A stretch of 64,000 nucleotides of DNA from UBA11591 sp040220895 (GCA_040220895.1 JAVJVY010000018.1:29738-93737), one strand, 5' to 3'; positions 1 to 9,230 are shown, counted from the first letter of the stretch. Numbers and translations: made by a program. Notes: generated by a model from the sequence alone, not told the origin.

Positions 1-284
1 TTTGATTCTAAGGACGGTTCTTGGGCGGGGATATCTGAAATTGTGGTTTCTTTCTCTGTTGATTCCAGTTGCTCTTCTACCCTGGTTACTTTTTGGTTTT
101 CGATCGATTGTTGCTCTACGTAATGAAGTAATACCGCCGTTTCCTCATGCAATTTATTGATCTTGGCCAGAATTACCTTTAACTGTATTACCGGCAATCG
201 CTCAATATCGGTGAGCATATCGGATTGGTATTTGACATCATCGATGAGCTGGGTAATATTTAGTCTCATTGCACTTAAATCCAT
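1..284 (-). CDS. Hypothetical protein, N-terminal part (runs off the left edge)
   Basis: An open frame runs on the minus strand from an ATG at 284 to the window edge, giving about 94 residues that begin MDLSAMRLNITQL. The visible part is hydrophilic, has no signal peptide and looks helical. A leucine-rich stretch (KVILAKINKLHEE) is followed by a glutamate- and threonine-rich tail, so a coiled coil is plausible. It is divergent from murF-alr, with a gap of about 110 bases. I do not recognise the family and assign no function. Confidence 0.6.
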   Translation of the reverse strand, partial: MDLSAMRLNITQLIDDVKYQSDMLTDIERLPVIQLKVILAKINKLHEETAVLLHYVEQQSIENQKVTRVEEQLESTEKETTISDIPAQEPSLES

Positions 285-396
285 GCGTTAAATTTTAACT
301 CAAAATAAAGGATTAAGGCCATAGCCGCGGCGGCCATTCAGGGTTTTTTGTTAACACCCACCACATGATGACTTCTTTGTAATAAGGCTTAAATTC

Positions 397-2886
397 GTGA
401 CATTTGAGCAAATGCCGGGAGCAAGTTATTCTGCAAAAGAAATTAGGGACATCACAAGCGCTGTTATGGATGGAAAGGAGCGTACGGAAATAGTCGCTCA
501 TTTTGCCACCGACAGCCGTTACCGAAGCCTGGGCCCGGAAACTCTTTTTATAGCACTGACTACCGATCGTAACGATGGACATCGATTTGCTCATGATGCT
601 TATTCCAAAGGCGTGCGCAGCTTCCTGGTGAAAAACGATTGGAAATCTGATTTACCTGCAGATGCACGGTTATTTCACTGCCTGAATCCACTTGAGGCAT
701 TTCAGCAGCTCGCTGCCGATTACCGGCAGAAACTGTCTTTCCCCATCGTCGGAATTACGGGCTCGAACGGAAAGACGGTAGTAAAAGAATGGCTTTTTCA
801 ACTCATGACGTCCCAATTCAAGGTGGGGCGCAGTCCAAAAAGTTATAATTCACAAATAGGACTGCCGCATTCTCTTTTGTTGTTGCCAGAGGAACTGGAC
901 CTGGCGTTGATCGAGGCCGGTATATCGCAAAGGGGTGAAATGATCAAACTTCAAAAGATCTTAAAACCAAGTGTGGGTCTTATAACAAATGTGCATCAGG
1001 CCCACCTTGAAAATTTCTCTTCCACAGAGGAACTGGTGCGTGAAAAATTGATGCTCTTCAAGGATTGCCGAACACTTCTCTATAGAAAAGACTACGACCT
1101 TATTCATAGATTAGCCGGACAATTGAAAGTGCCTAGGTGCATTTCATGGTCGCTCAATCAAAAGCTGAATCCCGACATCCTGGTTCAAAGTCGTCAACAA
1201 GATCAGATGACCTTGGTTGCATTCAACTGGGAGAATAAGGACTTGGAATTCAAGCTTCCCTTTACCGATGACGCTTCGATCGAGAACGGAGTGCATTGCC
1301 TTATTCTGGCGCTCATTCTCGGTACGGATAGTTCGGTGTTGGCAGAATCAAGTCCCCTGTTGCAGGTAGTACCCATGCGCTTGCAGCAGATACAGGGGGT
1401 CAATAACTGCACCTTGATAAACGACGCCTACACTTCAGACCTGGTCAGCCTTGAAATTGCCTTGCATTTTTTAAGCATGCAGCGCCAGCACCATAAGCGC
1501 ACCTTGATTCTTTCTGATATCGTTCAAAGCGGCATTCCGGCGAATGAGCGTTATGACAAGGTCATACAATTGTGCCGGGCGAATAAGGTTGACAGGATCA
1601 TAGCCATCGGTCAGGAGATAGGAGATTACCTTAGCGATAAGCAAATAGCAGCTGAGGTTTACCCTACAACTTCTGACTTTATTTCTAATCTGAATCGGCT
1701 CGACTTTTTTGATGAAACCATTCTATTGAAAGGCTCAAGAAATTTTGAGTTTGAGCGAATTTCCAGGATTCTCGAGTACAAAAAACACGAAACCAGGTTG
1801 GAAGTGAATTTATCGGCCATGATCGAAAACCTGGGATACTACCGCTCTGTGATATCAAAAGAAACGAAGATCATGGTCATGGTTAAGGCCTTCTCCTATG
1901 GCACCGGAAGCCACGAGGTCGCCAATGTGCTTCAGCATCAGGGCATTGATTATTTGGCAGTGGCCTACATTGACGAAGGGGTGAACCTTAGAGTGAATGG
2001 CATTACGGCACCTATTATGGTCATTAATCCGGCCATCGGCGGAATTGCTACTATGCTTGAATATGACCTTGAGCCCGAAATTTATAGCCTGCCTAGCCTG
2101 CACCTGGTTGACGCTTATACCCGAAATAGTGGCAGATCTCTTAAGATCCATTTGAAGATTGATACGGGAATGCACCGACTTGGACTGGAAACCGAAGATT
2201 TGAATCACGTGTGCGACATGTTAAGCGAAAATCCACTACTGGAATTGGCCAGTGTTTTTTCTCATCTCTCTTCTAGTGACAACCCTGATCATGATGATTT
2301 TACCGCTGAACAGGTGGCGCTTCTGGATCGCTTTACCGATGGCATCAGAGCCAAAACTTCCAGAAATTTCATGTGTCATTTGCTCAATAGCGATGGAATC
2401 ATCCGTTTCCCGCAGCACCACAAAGACATGGTCAGACTTGGGATCGGACTGTATGGCATTTCATCACTAAGTAACACAAGTCAGGTGCTTAAACCGGTCG
2501 TTTCGCTAAAATCGGTGATTAGTCAAATAAAAGTGGTGAAGAAAGGCGAGAGCATTGGTTACAGCCGTGGTTTTGTTGCGGAAAAAGACATGGTCACTGC
2601 CACCGTTCCAATTGGCTATGCCGACGGACTGGCCCGTGAACTGGGAAATGGGAATTGGTTATTGCGGCTGAATGGGGGATTGGCCCCCATCGTAGGCAAT
2701 GTCTGCATGGACATGTGTATGATCGACATTTCGAATATAAAAGGAGTTACCGAACGGGATTCAGTAGTTGTAATGAACGGAGGCGAGGACATTTATGCAA
2801 TGGCAGAAAAAAGAAACACCATACCTTATGAGATTCTTACTTCGTTTTCTGAACGGGTAAAAAGAGTGTTCTATTACGGCGAATGA
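397..2886 (+). CDS. murF-alr: Bifunctional UDP-MurNAc-tripeptide:D-Ala-D-Ala ligase / alanine racemase
   Basis: Cytoplasmic peptidoglycan precursor enzyme. The N-terminal half is a Mur ligase that adds D-Ala-D-Ala to UDP-MurNAc-tripeptide; the C-terminal half is a PLP alanine racemase that supplies D-Ala. The Mur P-loop GITGSNGKT lies at residues 119-127. The racemase part starts near residue 460; its PLP lysine is Lys497 (in MVKAFSYG) and the catalytic tyrosine is probably Tyr722 (in SIGYSRGF). At 829 residues it matches the fused enzymes known from Bacteroidota. The GTG at 397 gives the longest frame, and an in-frame ATG at 412 is an equally plausible start. The sigma factor gene follows 37 bases later. 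Some Mur ligase C-domain residues look divergent, but both activities are expected. Confidence 0.93.
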   Translation: MTFEQMPGASYSAKEIRDITSAVMDGKERTEIVAHFATDSRYRSLGPETLFIALTTDRNDGHRFAHDAYSKGVRSFLVKNDWKSDLPADARLFHCLNPLEAFQQLAADYRQKLSFPIVGITGSNGKTVVKEWLFQLMTSQFKVGRSPKSYNSQIGLPHSLLLLPEELDLALIEAGISQRGEMIKLQKILKPSVGLITNVHQAHLENFSSTEELVREKLMLFKDCRTLLYRKDYDLIHRLAGQLKVPRCISWSLNQKLNPDILVQSRQQDQMTLVAFNWENKDLEFKLPFTDDASIENGVHCLILALILGTDSSVLAESSPLLQVVPMRLQQIQGVNNCTLINDAYTSDLVSLEIALHFLSMQRQHHKRTLILSDIVQSGIPANERYDKVIQLCRANKVDRIIAIGQEIGDYLSDKQIAAEVYPTTSDFISNLNRLDFFDETILLKGSRNFEFERISRILEYKKHETRLEVNLSAMIENLGYYRSVISKETKIMVMVKAFSYGTGSHEVANVLQHQGIDYLAVAYIDEGVNLRVNGITAPIMVINPAIGGIATMLEYDLEPEIYSLPSLHLVDAYTRNSGRSLKIHLKIDTGMHRLGLETEDLNHVCDMLSENPLLELASVFSHLSSSDNPDHDDFTAEQVALLDRFTDGIRAKTSRNFMCHLLNSDGIIRFPQHHKDMVRLGIGLYGISSLSNTSQVLKPVVSLKSVISQIKVVKKGESIGYSRGFVAEKDMVTATVPIGYADGLARELGNGNWLLRLNGGLAPIVGNVCMDMCMIDISNIKGVTERDSVVVMNGGEDIYAMAEKRNTIPYEILTSFSERVKRVFYYGE

Positions 2887-2923
2887 AAAAATTGAAATTA
2901 CCCGTGCAACCTATTGAAGAGAG

Positions 2924-3517
2924 ATGTCGTCTGAAGAATTGAGTGGGAAAAGTGAATCACACTTCATGAGCGATGAACAACTCGTTAAAGACTGCATACA
3001 GAAGAAATCCTCGGCGCAGAAGGCCCTGTTCGACAAGTTCAGCGGCAGAATGTACGGGATATGTCTAAGGTATGCGAGTGATTCACAAGAAGCTCAAGAC
3101 ATCATGCAAGATGGATTTATCAAGGTGTTTAAAGCCCTCGACGGTTTTCATCACGACGGTTCTCTTGAAGGATGGATAAAAAGAATTATGATCAATACGG
3201 CATTAGATGCCTATAGAAAAGAAAAGAAACGAAGGTATGCAGTTGAATTGGACGACGAAAAAGCAATGGAGATCAGTGAGCAGGATGGCATCGTTGAAGG
3301 GCTCTCGGCTGAATACCTTTTAAAAATTATTAATCAATTACCCGAAGGATATAAAGTAGTGTTTAACATGTTTGCCATAGAAGGTTACTCTCACAAAGAA
3401 ATTGCATTGGAATTGGGAATTTCGGTCAATACCTCAAAGTCTCAATATTCCAGGGCGAGAACCTACTTGCAAAAAATGCTGAGCAAATCAGAAACGAATT
3501 GGACCAATGAGCGATAA
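2924..3517 (+). CDS. ECF-type RNA polymerase sigma-70 family factor
   Basis: A 197-residue sigma factor with only regions 2 and 4, as in extracytoplasmic-function sigmas. Region 2 is seen around residues 35-100 (FDKFSGRMYGICLRYA, then GWIKRIMINTALDAYRK). Region 4 is around 130-190, with the helix-turn-helix GYSHKEIALELGISVNTSKS. The ATG at 2924 gives a normal N-terminus. Its 3' end overlaps the next gene by 11 bases, the coupling usual for a sigma factor and its membrane partner. The target regulon cannot be told from this window. Confidence 0.92.
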   Translation: MSSEELSGKSESHFMSDEQLVKDCIQKKSSAQKALFDKFSGRMYGICLRYASDSQEAQDIMQDGFIKVFKALDGFHHDGSLEGWIKRIMINTALDAYRKEKKRRYAVELDDEKAMEISEQDGIVEGLSAEYLLKIINQLPEGYKVVFNMFAIEGYSHKEIALELGISVNTSKSQYSRARTYLQKMLSKSETNWTNER

Positions 3518-4655
3518 GTTGGACAACATAGAAGATTTATTCAAGGATTCGTTCGATCACTTCGAAGCCGAAGTTGACCCTTCGGTTTGGGACAACATTG
3601 CATCTCAGATCGGATCGCAACCTATGTCTCCGGATGCTTCGTCAGCAGGTTCTTCGGTTTCTGCAGGTACATCGGCCTCGGTTGCCGTTAAAATTGCCAT
3701 TGTAGCGGCGACGGCCGGTTTGTTGACCGTTGCGGCTTACGTTGCACTGCGTGACTCAGACCCTGACGAGAAACGGCCAACAGCTGCTGAACAAGTCGTT
3801 GAACCAGGTGTTGCGATTGAAGAAAACGAACCAACACTTCAGGTTCTTGAATCAGCGAAAGAAAGTGAAATGACATCGGCCTTCGAAAATGTCGACGGCC
3901 TTGAAACAGAAAATAATCAGAATGGAATGAGCACTGCACCGAGCACTCGGCTAGGGTCCATGAGCAACATTGCAACTGCCAATAGTGGAAATGTTCCACC
4001 TGCACAAGTAGAGGCCCCGGCCGTTCAGCCTGTTTCAGAAAGCGTTTCGCCAAATCAAGAGGAAACGAAAATCGCAACTGCAGCTGCAACCAATAGTGAA
4101 AAAAGTCAACCAAAAGATGAACGGATCTTGCCGGAAGCCTCTATTTATGCTTCGCTAAAGTCTGGTAAGCTTCCGCTTTCCGTTCGCTTTGAGAACCAAG
4201 GAAGTCAGACCGGAATGGTCAGGTGGATCATCGCCGGTGAAGACATCGATCGGGATGTGCAACAACTAAGCCATACCTTTACCAATAGCGGCAATTACTG
4301 GGTAGTTCTTGAAATCACCGATGATAAAGGCTACCGTTCAAAAGACAGCGTTGAGATAAGTGTGGATAACAACACATACATCACGATACCTAACGCTTTC
4401 TCACCGAACGGCGATGGAATCAACGACGCCTTTGTCATTGATACCGATGGACTTTCGTCTATTAAATGTTCAATTCTAGATCAGACCGGTAAAGAGGTGT
4501 TTCGTTATGAACAATTACACGGACATTGGGATGGACGCGATTTTTCAGGTCGGGAATTACCTCAGGGCACTTATTTCTTTATCGTAGAAGCCTACGACAG
4601 TGAGCAAAACCCGATTCTTCGACGAGGAACAGTTTCCCTCTTCCGCAACAATTAA
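3507..4655 (+). CDS. Anti-sigma-like membrane protein with PKD and T9SS type B (CHU_C) C-terminal domain
   Basis: A 382-residue protein translated in overlap with the sigma factor. Residues 1-45 are acidic and soluble, with the DPSVWDNI pattern seen at the N-terminus of many Bacteroidota anti-sigma-like proteins. A single transmembrane helix is at about 58-81, with no cleavable signal peptide. A long low-complexity linker rich in Ala, Glu, Ser and Thr spans 85-205. A PKD-like domain lies at about 208-288, and a gliding-motility/CHU_C type domain at 292-382 (FSPNGDGINDAF, then GHWDGRDFSGRELPQGTYFF). The order suggests a cytoplasmic sigma-binding end and a periplasmic sensor. The anti-sigma role is inferred from position and N-terminal pattern; the C-terminal domains are clear. 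Confidence 0.8.
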   Translation: MSDKLDNIEDLFKDSFDHFEAEVDPSVWDNIASQIGSQPMSPDASSAGSSVSAGTSASVAVKIAIVAATAGLLTVAAYVALRDSDPDEKRPTAAEQVVEPGVAIEENEPTLQVLESAKESEMTSAFENVDGLETENNQNGMSTAPSTRLGSMSNIATANSGNVPPAQVEAPAVQPVSESVSPNQEETKIATAAATNSEKSQPKDERILPEASIYASLKSGKLPLSVRFENQGSQTGMVRWIIAGEDIDRDVQQLSHTFTNSGNYWVVLEITDDKGYRSKDSVEISVDNNTYITIPNAFSPNGDGINDAFVIDTDGLSSIKCSILDQTGKEVFRYEQLHGHWDGRDFSGRELPQGTYFFIVEAYDSEQNPILRRGTVSLFRNN

Positions 4656-4803
4656 TTCCGACGTTTAATCCCCAATAATAAGACTGTAATTGCGAGGCCT
4701 TTCAAGGGCTTTGCGAATTTGGTTAAAAAGTTGACAGGTGGGATTCAATTTTACGTGCTATTTTCGATATTCCTATTTGAAAAGATCTACTTAAGTTCAC
4801 AAA

Positions 4804-6153
4804 GTGAAAGTCGTTATAATTGGCAATGGAATCGCAGGCATTACGGCAGCTCGTACTATCCGTAAGAAGAGCGATTGTGACATAGTCGTCGTATCCTCTG
4901 AAACCAAGTATTTCTTTTCTCGCACGGCACTGATGTATGTTTACATGGGACATATGAAATTCGAACACACACAGCCTTATGAAGCCCACTTCTGGAATAA
5001 AAACAACATTGAACTGGTTCGAGATCACGTAGAAGAGATTCTTTTTGATAAGAGCGAACTTCGTTTGCGCTCGGGTGGTCAGTTAACCTATGACAAGCTG
5101 CTTCTGGCTACCGGTTCAAAATTCAACAAGTTTGGATGGCCCGGCCAGGATCTTCCAGGTGTTCAAGGCATGTATTCCGCTCAAGACCTTGAATTACTTG
5201 AAAAGAACACCCACCCAATGAATGCACCTTTGTCTGAAAGAAGGGTCAAAAAAGCGTTGATCGTAGGCGGCGGTCTGATTGGAATTGAACTGGCCGAAAT
5301 GTTGCGTTCGCGAGAAATTGAGGTATGCATGTTGATCAGGGAAAGCCGCTATTGGGGAAACGTGCTTCCTAAGGAAGAATCCAAATTGATACTGCGCCAC
5401 CTTGAGCAGCACCAAATTGATGTTCGATTACAAAGTGAGTTGAAAGAGATCAGGCCGGGAAAAGACGGTCGCGTGGAAAGCGTCTTACTCTTGGACGGCA
5501 ATGAAATTCAATGCCAATTGGTTGGCTTGACAGCGGGAGTTTCTCCGAATATCGATTTCGTAATAAATTCGGCTTTGGACACCAACAGGGGTATTCTGGT
5601 GAACCGAAAGCTTGAAACAAATTTGCCGGGCGTCTATGCCGCAGGCGATTGCGTTGAATTTTCTGACCCAATCACAGGCAGGAATTCAATTGAGCAAGTC
5701 TGGTACACTGGTCGCATGATGGGCGAAATAGCGGGTCAAAATATACTGGGTTTAAATAAAGAATACGCTCCCGGACCTTGGTTTAATTCGGCTAAATTCT
5801 TTGACATCGAATATCAAACCTATGGTCGGGTAGGGAGCGAACTGGGAGAGGGAGAACAAAAATTTTATTGGGAAGATCAAAATGGTCAAAAGGCCGTGAA
5901 GGTCATATTTGACGGTGAAAGTTCAATTTTTGTGGGCATTAATTCCTTCGGTATCCGTTTAAGACATCAGGTATTTGACCGCTGGTTAAAACAGGAGAGA
6001 AGCGTTGATTTTGTGCTTGAAAATTTTCGCTTGGCACTGTTCGACCCCGAATTTTATAAGGACCATACACGGATGATTATTGAAGAATACAATAAGGAAT
6101 TCAACAAAAACATCAGCCCTAAGGCATTTTCATGGAAAAAAATGTTCGCATGA
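4804..6153 (+). CDS. FAD/NAD(P)-dependent oxidoreductase (pyridine nucleotide-disulfide family)
   Basis: A 449-residue flavoprotein. The FAD Rossmann motif GNGIAG is at residues 7-12, a second dinucleotide motif IVGGGLIGIELAE is near residue 155, and the FAD-binding GVYAAGDCVE motif is near residue 280. This is the arrangement of nitrite reductase, rubredoxin reductase and ferredoxin reductase flavodomains. About 130 further C-terminal residues follow and end basic. No redox-active CxxxxC is seen, so it is not a disulfide reductase. The GTG at 4804 starts exactly at the beta strand before the FAD motif and is a convincing start. It leads a run of six closely packed genes and probably passes electrons from NAD(P)H to the membrane Fe-S protein two genes downstream; that is inference. 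Confidence 0.85.
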   Translation: MKVVIIGNGIAGITAARTIRKKSDCDIVVVSSETKYFFSRTALMYVYMGHMKFEHTQPYEAHFWNKNNIELVRDHVEEILFDKSELRLRSGGQLTYDKLLLATGSKFNKFGWPGQDLPGVQGMYSAQDLELLEKNTHPMNAPLSERRVKKALIVGGGLIGIELAEMLRSREIEVCMLIRESRYWGNVLPKEESKLILRHLEQHQIDVRLQSELKEIRPGKDGRVESVLLLDGNEIQCQLVGLTAGVSPNIDFVINSALDTNRGILVNRKLETNLPGVYAAGDCVEFSDPITGRNSIEQVWYTGRMMGEIAGQNILGLNKEYAPGPWFNSAKFFDIEYQTYGRVGSELGEGEQKFYWEDQNGQKAVKVIFDGESSIFVGINSFGIRLRHQVFDRWLKQERSVDFVLENFRLALFDPEFYKDHTRMIIEEYNKEFNKNISPKAFSWKKMFA

Positions 6154-6986
6154 GTTGTAGGGCACTATTGTTTTTAATATCATTTTGTCCATTTTCCTGG
6201 GCCCTGTCTCAACCGGCCATCGACGGTTTCATGCGGGGAAAAGGAAACCTGGATGTCGCCCCAAGCCTTACTTTTGAGAATTTCAGCAATTATTACTCCA
6301 AGATCAATAATCCTGTCAGTGTAAAACGAACTTCGCTGGCGGCCAACATCTACCTGGCTTATGGCATTACCAATTGGCTTGATTTGCAAGTTAGTGCTCC
6401 CTATGTATACACTGCCGCAGAGCTCAGTAATTTTCAGGATATTTCATCCTACATCAAAGCTCGATTATACCAGTGGAATTTAGAAAGTGGTGCAAGTATT
6501 TCTTTCATGCTTAGTGCCGGGGCTAAACTTCCAATGAGCAACTACTTTACCGAAAGTGTTAATTCCATTGGGCAAGCCGATACGGCCTTTGATTCAAGGG
6601 CCATCGTGCAATATTTCCGAAGTGATGGGTTTTTTATTATGGCTGAAGCGGGCTATACATATCGACTGGATCCTGTGCCATCGAGTTACCCCTTTGCAGT
6701 GAAGGTCGGTTGGGCACGTAGTGAGCGATACATCGATGTGTGGTATGATCAACAAATTGCCATCGGAGGCCGCGACTATCAGGAGCAGAGGGACGGAAGC
6801 ACAGATCTCTTATTCCGTACACTTGGCGTTTCTTTTGGTAAGATAGGCATCACGTATTACAAGCCTTTTAATTCGATAAACGGCATTTCAGGAACACTTT
6901 CGCAAGTGATATGGGGAAGAAATGTGGGCCAGACAACGGCCATTTCATTGGCGTATGTTCATCGTTTTAAATTAAAAAATCAATGA
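6150..6986 (+). CDS. Secreted outer-membrane beta-barrel-like protein
   Basis: A 278-residue protein with a signal peptide (MSCRALLFLISFCPFSWALS). The mature part has alternating hydrophobic and polar beta strands, such as YGITNWLDLQVSAPYVYT, and resembles transporter-type barrels of the phenol-degradation MetA/DUF3187 kind. I chose the ATG at 6150 because it overlaps the upstream stop as ATGA; an ATG at 6132 would add six residues in front of the signal peptide. The stop overlaps the next ATG, also as ATGA, so the three redox-set genes appear translationally coupled. The exact function is unknown. Confidence 0.7.
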   Translation: MSCRALLFLISFCPFSWALSQPAIDGFMRGKGNLDVAPSLTFENFSNYYSKINNPVSVKRTSLAANIYLAYGITNWLDLQVSAPYVYTAAELSNFQDISSYIKARLYQWNLESGASISFMLSAGAKLPMSNYFTESVNSIGQADTAFDSRAIVQYFRSDGFFIMAEAGYTYRLDPVPSSYPFAVKVGWARSERYIDVWYDQQIAIGGRDYQEQRDGSTDLLFRTLGVSFGKIGITYYKPFNSINGISGTLSQVIWGRNVGQTTAISLAYVHRFKLKNQ

Positions 6987-8530
6987 AGGCGATACGTATA
7001 AGCGGCATATTCCTGTTTTTCACCGCCTTGCTGATATTGTTTGGGTCACTCAGCCTGAACAGCTATCAATTGACTGAGGCTTCCTTTGTCAAGTCCATTA
7101 GGTCTGAACACCATGAATCTCTGAAGCCTGCGTTGGATCAAATGAAAGGCATGGTTTTTACGTCCAAAATAGCGTTCATTAATCGCTTTGGAAGCTATGT
7201 GGATAAAGTAAATGAAAGGGCCAAAGAAAGGGAAGACTGGAACAGTGTAATTTGGGATGATTACACCTTTGCCGTGGTCAAGAATTCCAGTCTGGGTATG
7301 ATTCCCGATCATTCATGGACGTTTTTTATTATAACATTTTTACTTGCCGCCCTGGGCGGGCTGATGTACATCATTCCTGTATATTTTACGGAATTACCTG
7401 GCATCAAAAATGACGGAGTATTTTTCAGTAAGACCAAGAACAAAGGTTGGATCGGTATAGGGCTGGGCGTTTTACTCATCGGCTTTTACATCGCTCTTTA
7501 TAAATTTCCTGAATTTATCAGTAACTGGGTGCTTATTCTCGACCCTATGAGCCGTTGGTTGAGTGGCCAGGATGCGGACCAGTGGTTTTTATACGGTTTC
7601 ATTTACTCCCTTTCGATGACGATTATGGGTGTTCGAATGATGCTTAAATACCGGGGTAACATGTATCAGCAGGTTCGCACCTTATCGGTTTTATTCTTTC
7701 AACTGTGTTTTGCCTTTACCTTGCCACAGATTCTGAAACTCCTGAACAAGCCCGCGTATGACCTTAAAAGTATTTGGCCACTGGAATACACCTTCTTTTT
7801 TGATTATCGCATTGATGAGCATATAGCTGCCGGAAATTTTGGTCTGTGGCTTTTTGCCTGGGGTGTCCTTCTATTTGTACTTGGTGTCCCGACCCTAACT
7901 TATTTTTTCGGCAAGCGGTGGTATTGTTCATGGGTATGTGGATGTGGAGGCCTGGCCGAGACCGTCGGAGATCCATTCCGACAGCTTTCAGACAAGTCCT
8001 TAAAGGCCTGGAAGATCGAGCGCATACTGGTTCATTCTGTACTGGTATACTCAGTGGTCATGACTGCTTCGGTGATCTATTCTTATATAAGTGGCAGTTA
8101 TGAAATTCTTGGAATCAGCACCTACGCAATAAGGGAGCAATACGGATTTTTAATTGGATTTGCCTTTGCAGGAGTGGTCGGAACCGGTTTTTACCCCTTA
8201 ATGGGAAACCGGATGTGGTGCAGATTCGGATGCCCTCTTGCGGCCTATTTGGGCATCGTTCAACGCTTTAAATCCAGATTCAGAATCACTACCAACGGCG
8301 GCCAATGCATTTCGTGTGGCAATTGCTCGACCTATTGTGAAATGGGGATTGACGTTAGATGGTACGCTCAACGTGGACAAGACATTGTGCGTTCTTCATG
8401 CGTCGGTTGCGGCGTTTGTTCAGCCGTTTGTCCAAGAGGTGTTTTAAAACTGGAAAATGGGCCAGAAGAAGGACGCATCAATGATAACCCAATTTTGATC
8501 GGTTCAGAATCCATTGAATTGAATGCCTGA
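6983..8530 (+). CDS. Membrane polyferredoxin (NosR/NapH/CcoG-like 4Fe-4S protein)
   Basis: A 515-residue integral membrane protein with several predicted helices. The C-terminal part carries CysX3CysXCys in YCSWVCGCGG, CysX3Cys in WCRFGCPL, and two classic 4Fe-4S ferredoxin motifs, CISCGNCSTYC and CVGCGVCSAVCP. This resembles NapH, NosR and CcoG, which move electrons at the inner membrane. Residues 1-130 form an extra N-terminal region with one helix and a soluble loop before the main membrane core. It sits in an ATGA overlap with the barrel gene and overlaps the next glycosyltransferase by 8 bases. No nitrous oxide or nitrate reductase genes are nearby, so a denitrification role is not supported. 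Confidence 0.85.
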   Translation: MKAIRISGIFLFFTALLILFGSLSLNSYQLTEASFVKSIRSEHHESLKPALDQMKGMVFTSKIAFINRFGSYVDKVNERAKEREDWNSVIWDDYTFAVVKNSSLGMIPDHSWTFFIITFLLAALGGLMYIIPVYFTELPGIKNDGVFFSKTKNKGWIGIGLGVLLIGFYIALYKFPEFISNWVLILDPMSRWLSGQDADQWFLYGFIYSLSMTIMGVRMMLKYRGNMYQQVRTLSVLFFQLCFAFTLPQILKLLNKPAYDLKSIWPLEYTFFFDYRIDEHIAAGNFGLWLFAWGVLLFVLGVPTLTYFFGKRWYCSWVCGCGGLAETVGDPFRQLSDKSLKAWKIERILVHSVLVYSVVMTASVIYSYISGSYEILGISTYAIREQYGFLIGFAFAGVVGTGFYPLMGNRMWCRFGCPLAAYLGIVQRFKSRFRITTNGGQCISCGNCSTYCEMGIDVRWYAQRGQDIVRSSCVGCGVCSAVCPRGVLKLENGPEEGRINDNPILIGSESIELNA

Positions 8531-9221
8531 TAATCGTTTAAAGATCGTAGTCATTATTCCGGCCTTTAATGAAGAAAACAGTGTAGGCAAGGTGATTGCC
8601 GATCTTCCCGTCGATATGATCACTGAAGTAGTGGTAGTGAATAACAACAGCAACGACAACACTTCAGTGGTGGCATCAAGGGCAGGAGCCACCGTTATTG
8701 AAGAACCAATAGCCGGTTATGGCAGGGCATGTTTACGGGGCTTGGAATATGCAAAGAATAGAGCGGATCTGCCTGATATCGTGGTTTTTATTGATGCCGA
8801 TTATTCAGATTATCCTGAGCAAATGCCCGAACTGGTGAATCCTATTGCCCTCAATATTGCCGATCTTGTGATCGGTTCAAGGTCTATGGGGAACAGGGAA
8901 TCGGGCTCCATGACATTTCCTCAACGATTTGGCAACAGACTGGCGACGTTTTTGATCTGGCATTTGTTCAAGCACAAATTCACAGATCTTGGCCCCTTTC
9001 GAGCCATTCGTTACTCTTCACTGACCCGATTGGAAATGGAAGATCAGGATTACGGGTGGACGGTAGAAATGCAGGTCAAGGGGATAAAAAAGGGCCTAAG
9101 ATGTCTGGAAGTACCGGTTGACTATAGAAAAAGAATCGGTTTTTCGAAAATTTCCGGAACCGTAAAAGGCACTTTTTTAGCCGGGTATAAGATAATTCGC
9201 ACCATTTTTAAATACGCTTAA
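8523..9221 (+). CDS. Family 2 glycosyltransferase, DPM1-like
   Basis: A 232-residue GT-A fold enzyme without membrane helices. It shows the nucleotide-binding start VVIIPAFNEENSVGKVI, the VNNNSNDNT segment and the metal-binding DADYSD near residue 95. Length and motifs resemble dolichol/polyprenyl-phosphate mannose or glucose synthases, which load a sugar onto a lipid phosphate at the cytoplasmic face. It overlaps the Fe-S gene upstream and lies 9 bases before the next glycosyltransferase. A plausible role is to make the polyprenyl-phosphate sugar used by the GT-C protein two genes on; donor and acceptor are not known. Confidence 0.88.
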   Translation: MPDNRLKIVVIIPAFNEENSVGKVIADLPVDMITEVVVVNNNSNDNTSVVASRAGATVIEEPIAGYGRACLRGLEYAKNRADLPDIVVFIDADYSDYPEQMPELVNPIALNIADLVIGSRSMGNRESGSMTFPQRFGNRLATFLIWHLFKHKFTDLGPFRAIRYSSLTRLEMEDQDYGWTVEMQVKGIKKGLRCLEVPVDYRKRIGFSKISGTVKGTFLAGYKIIRTIFKYA

Positions 9222-9230
9222 TTTTACCAA

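Noticed and set aside
397..2886. murF-alr fusion as a novel arrangement
   Set aside because: This fusion is already known as a usual form in Bacteroidota, so it is not reported as new.
3688..4113. A 141-residue open frame on the minus strand inside the anti-sigma-like gene
   Set aside because: It lies wholly within a well-supported gene, is rich in Gln, Arg and Leu as expected of a shadow frame, and has no recognisable motif.
4690..4725. A hairpin-like stretch after the anti-sigma-like gene (GAGGCCTTTCAAGGGCTT)
   Set aside because: The arms do not pair well and there is no T-run, so no terminator is called.
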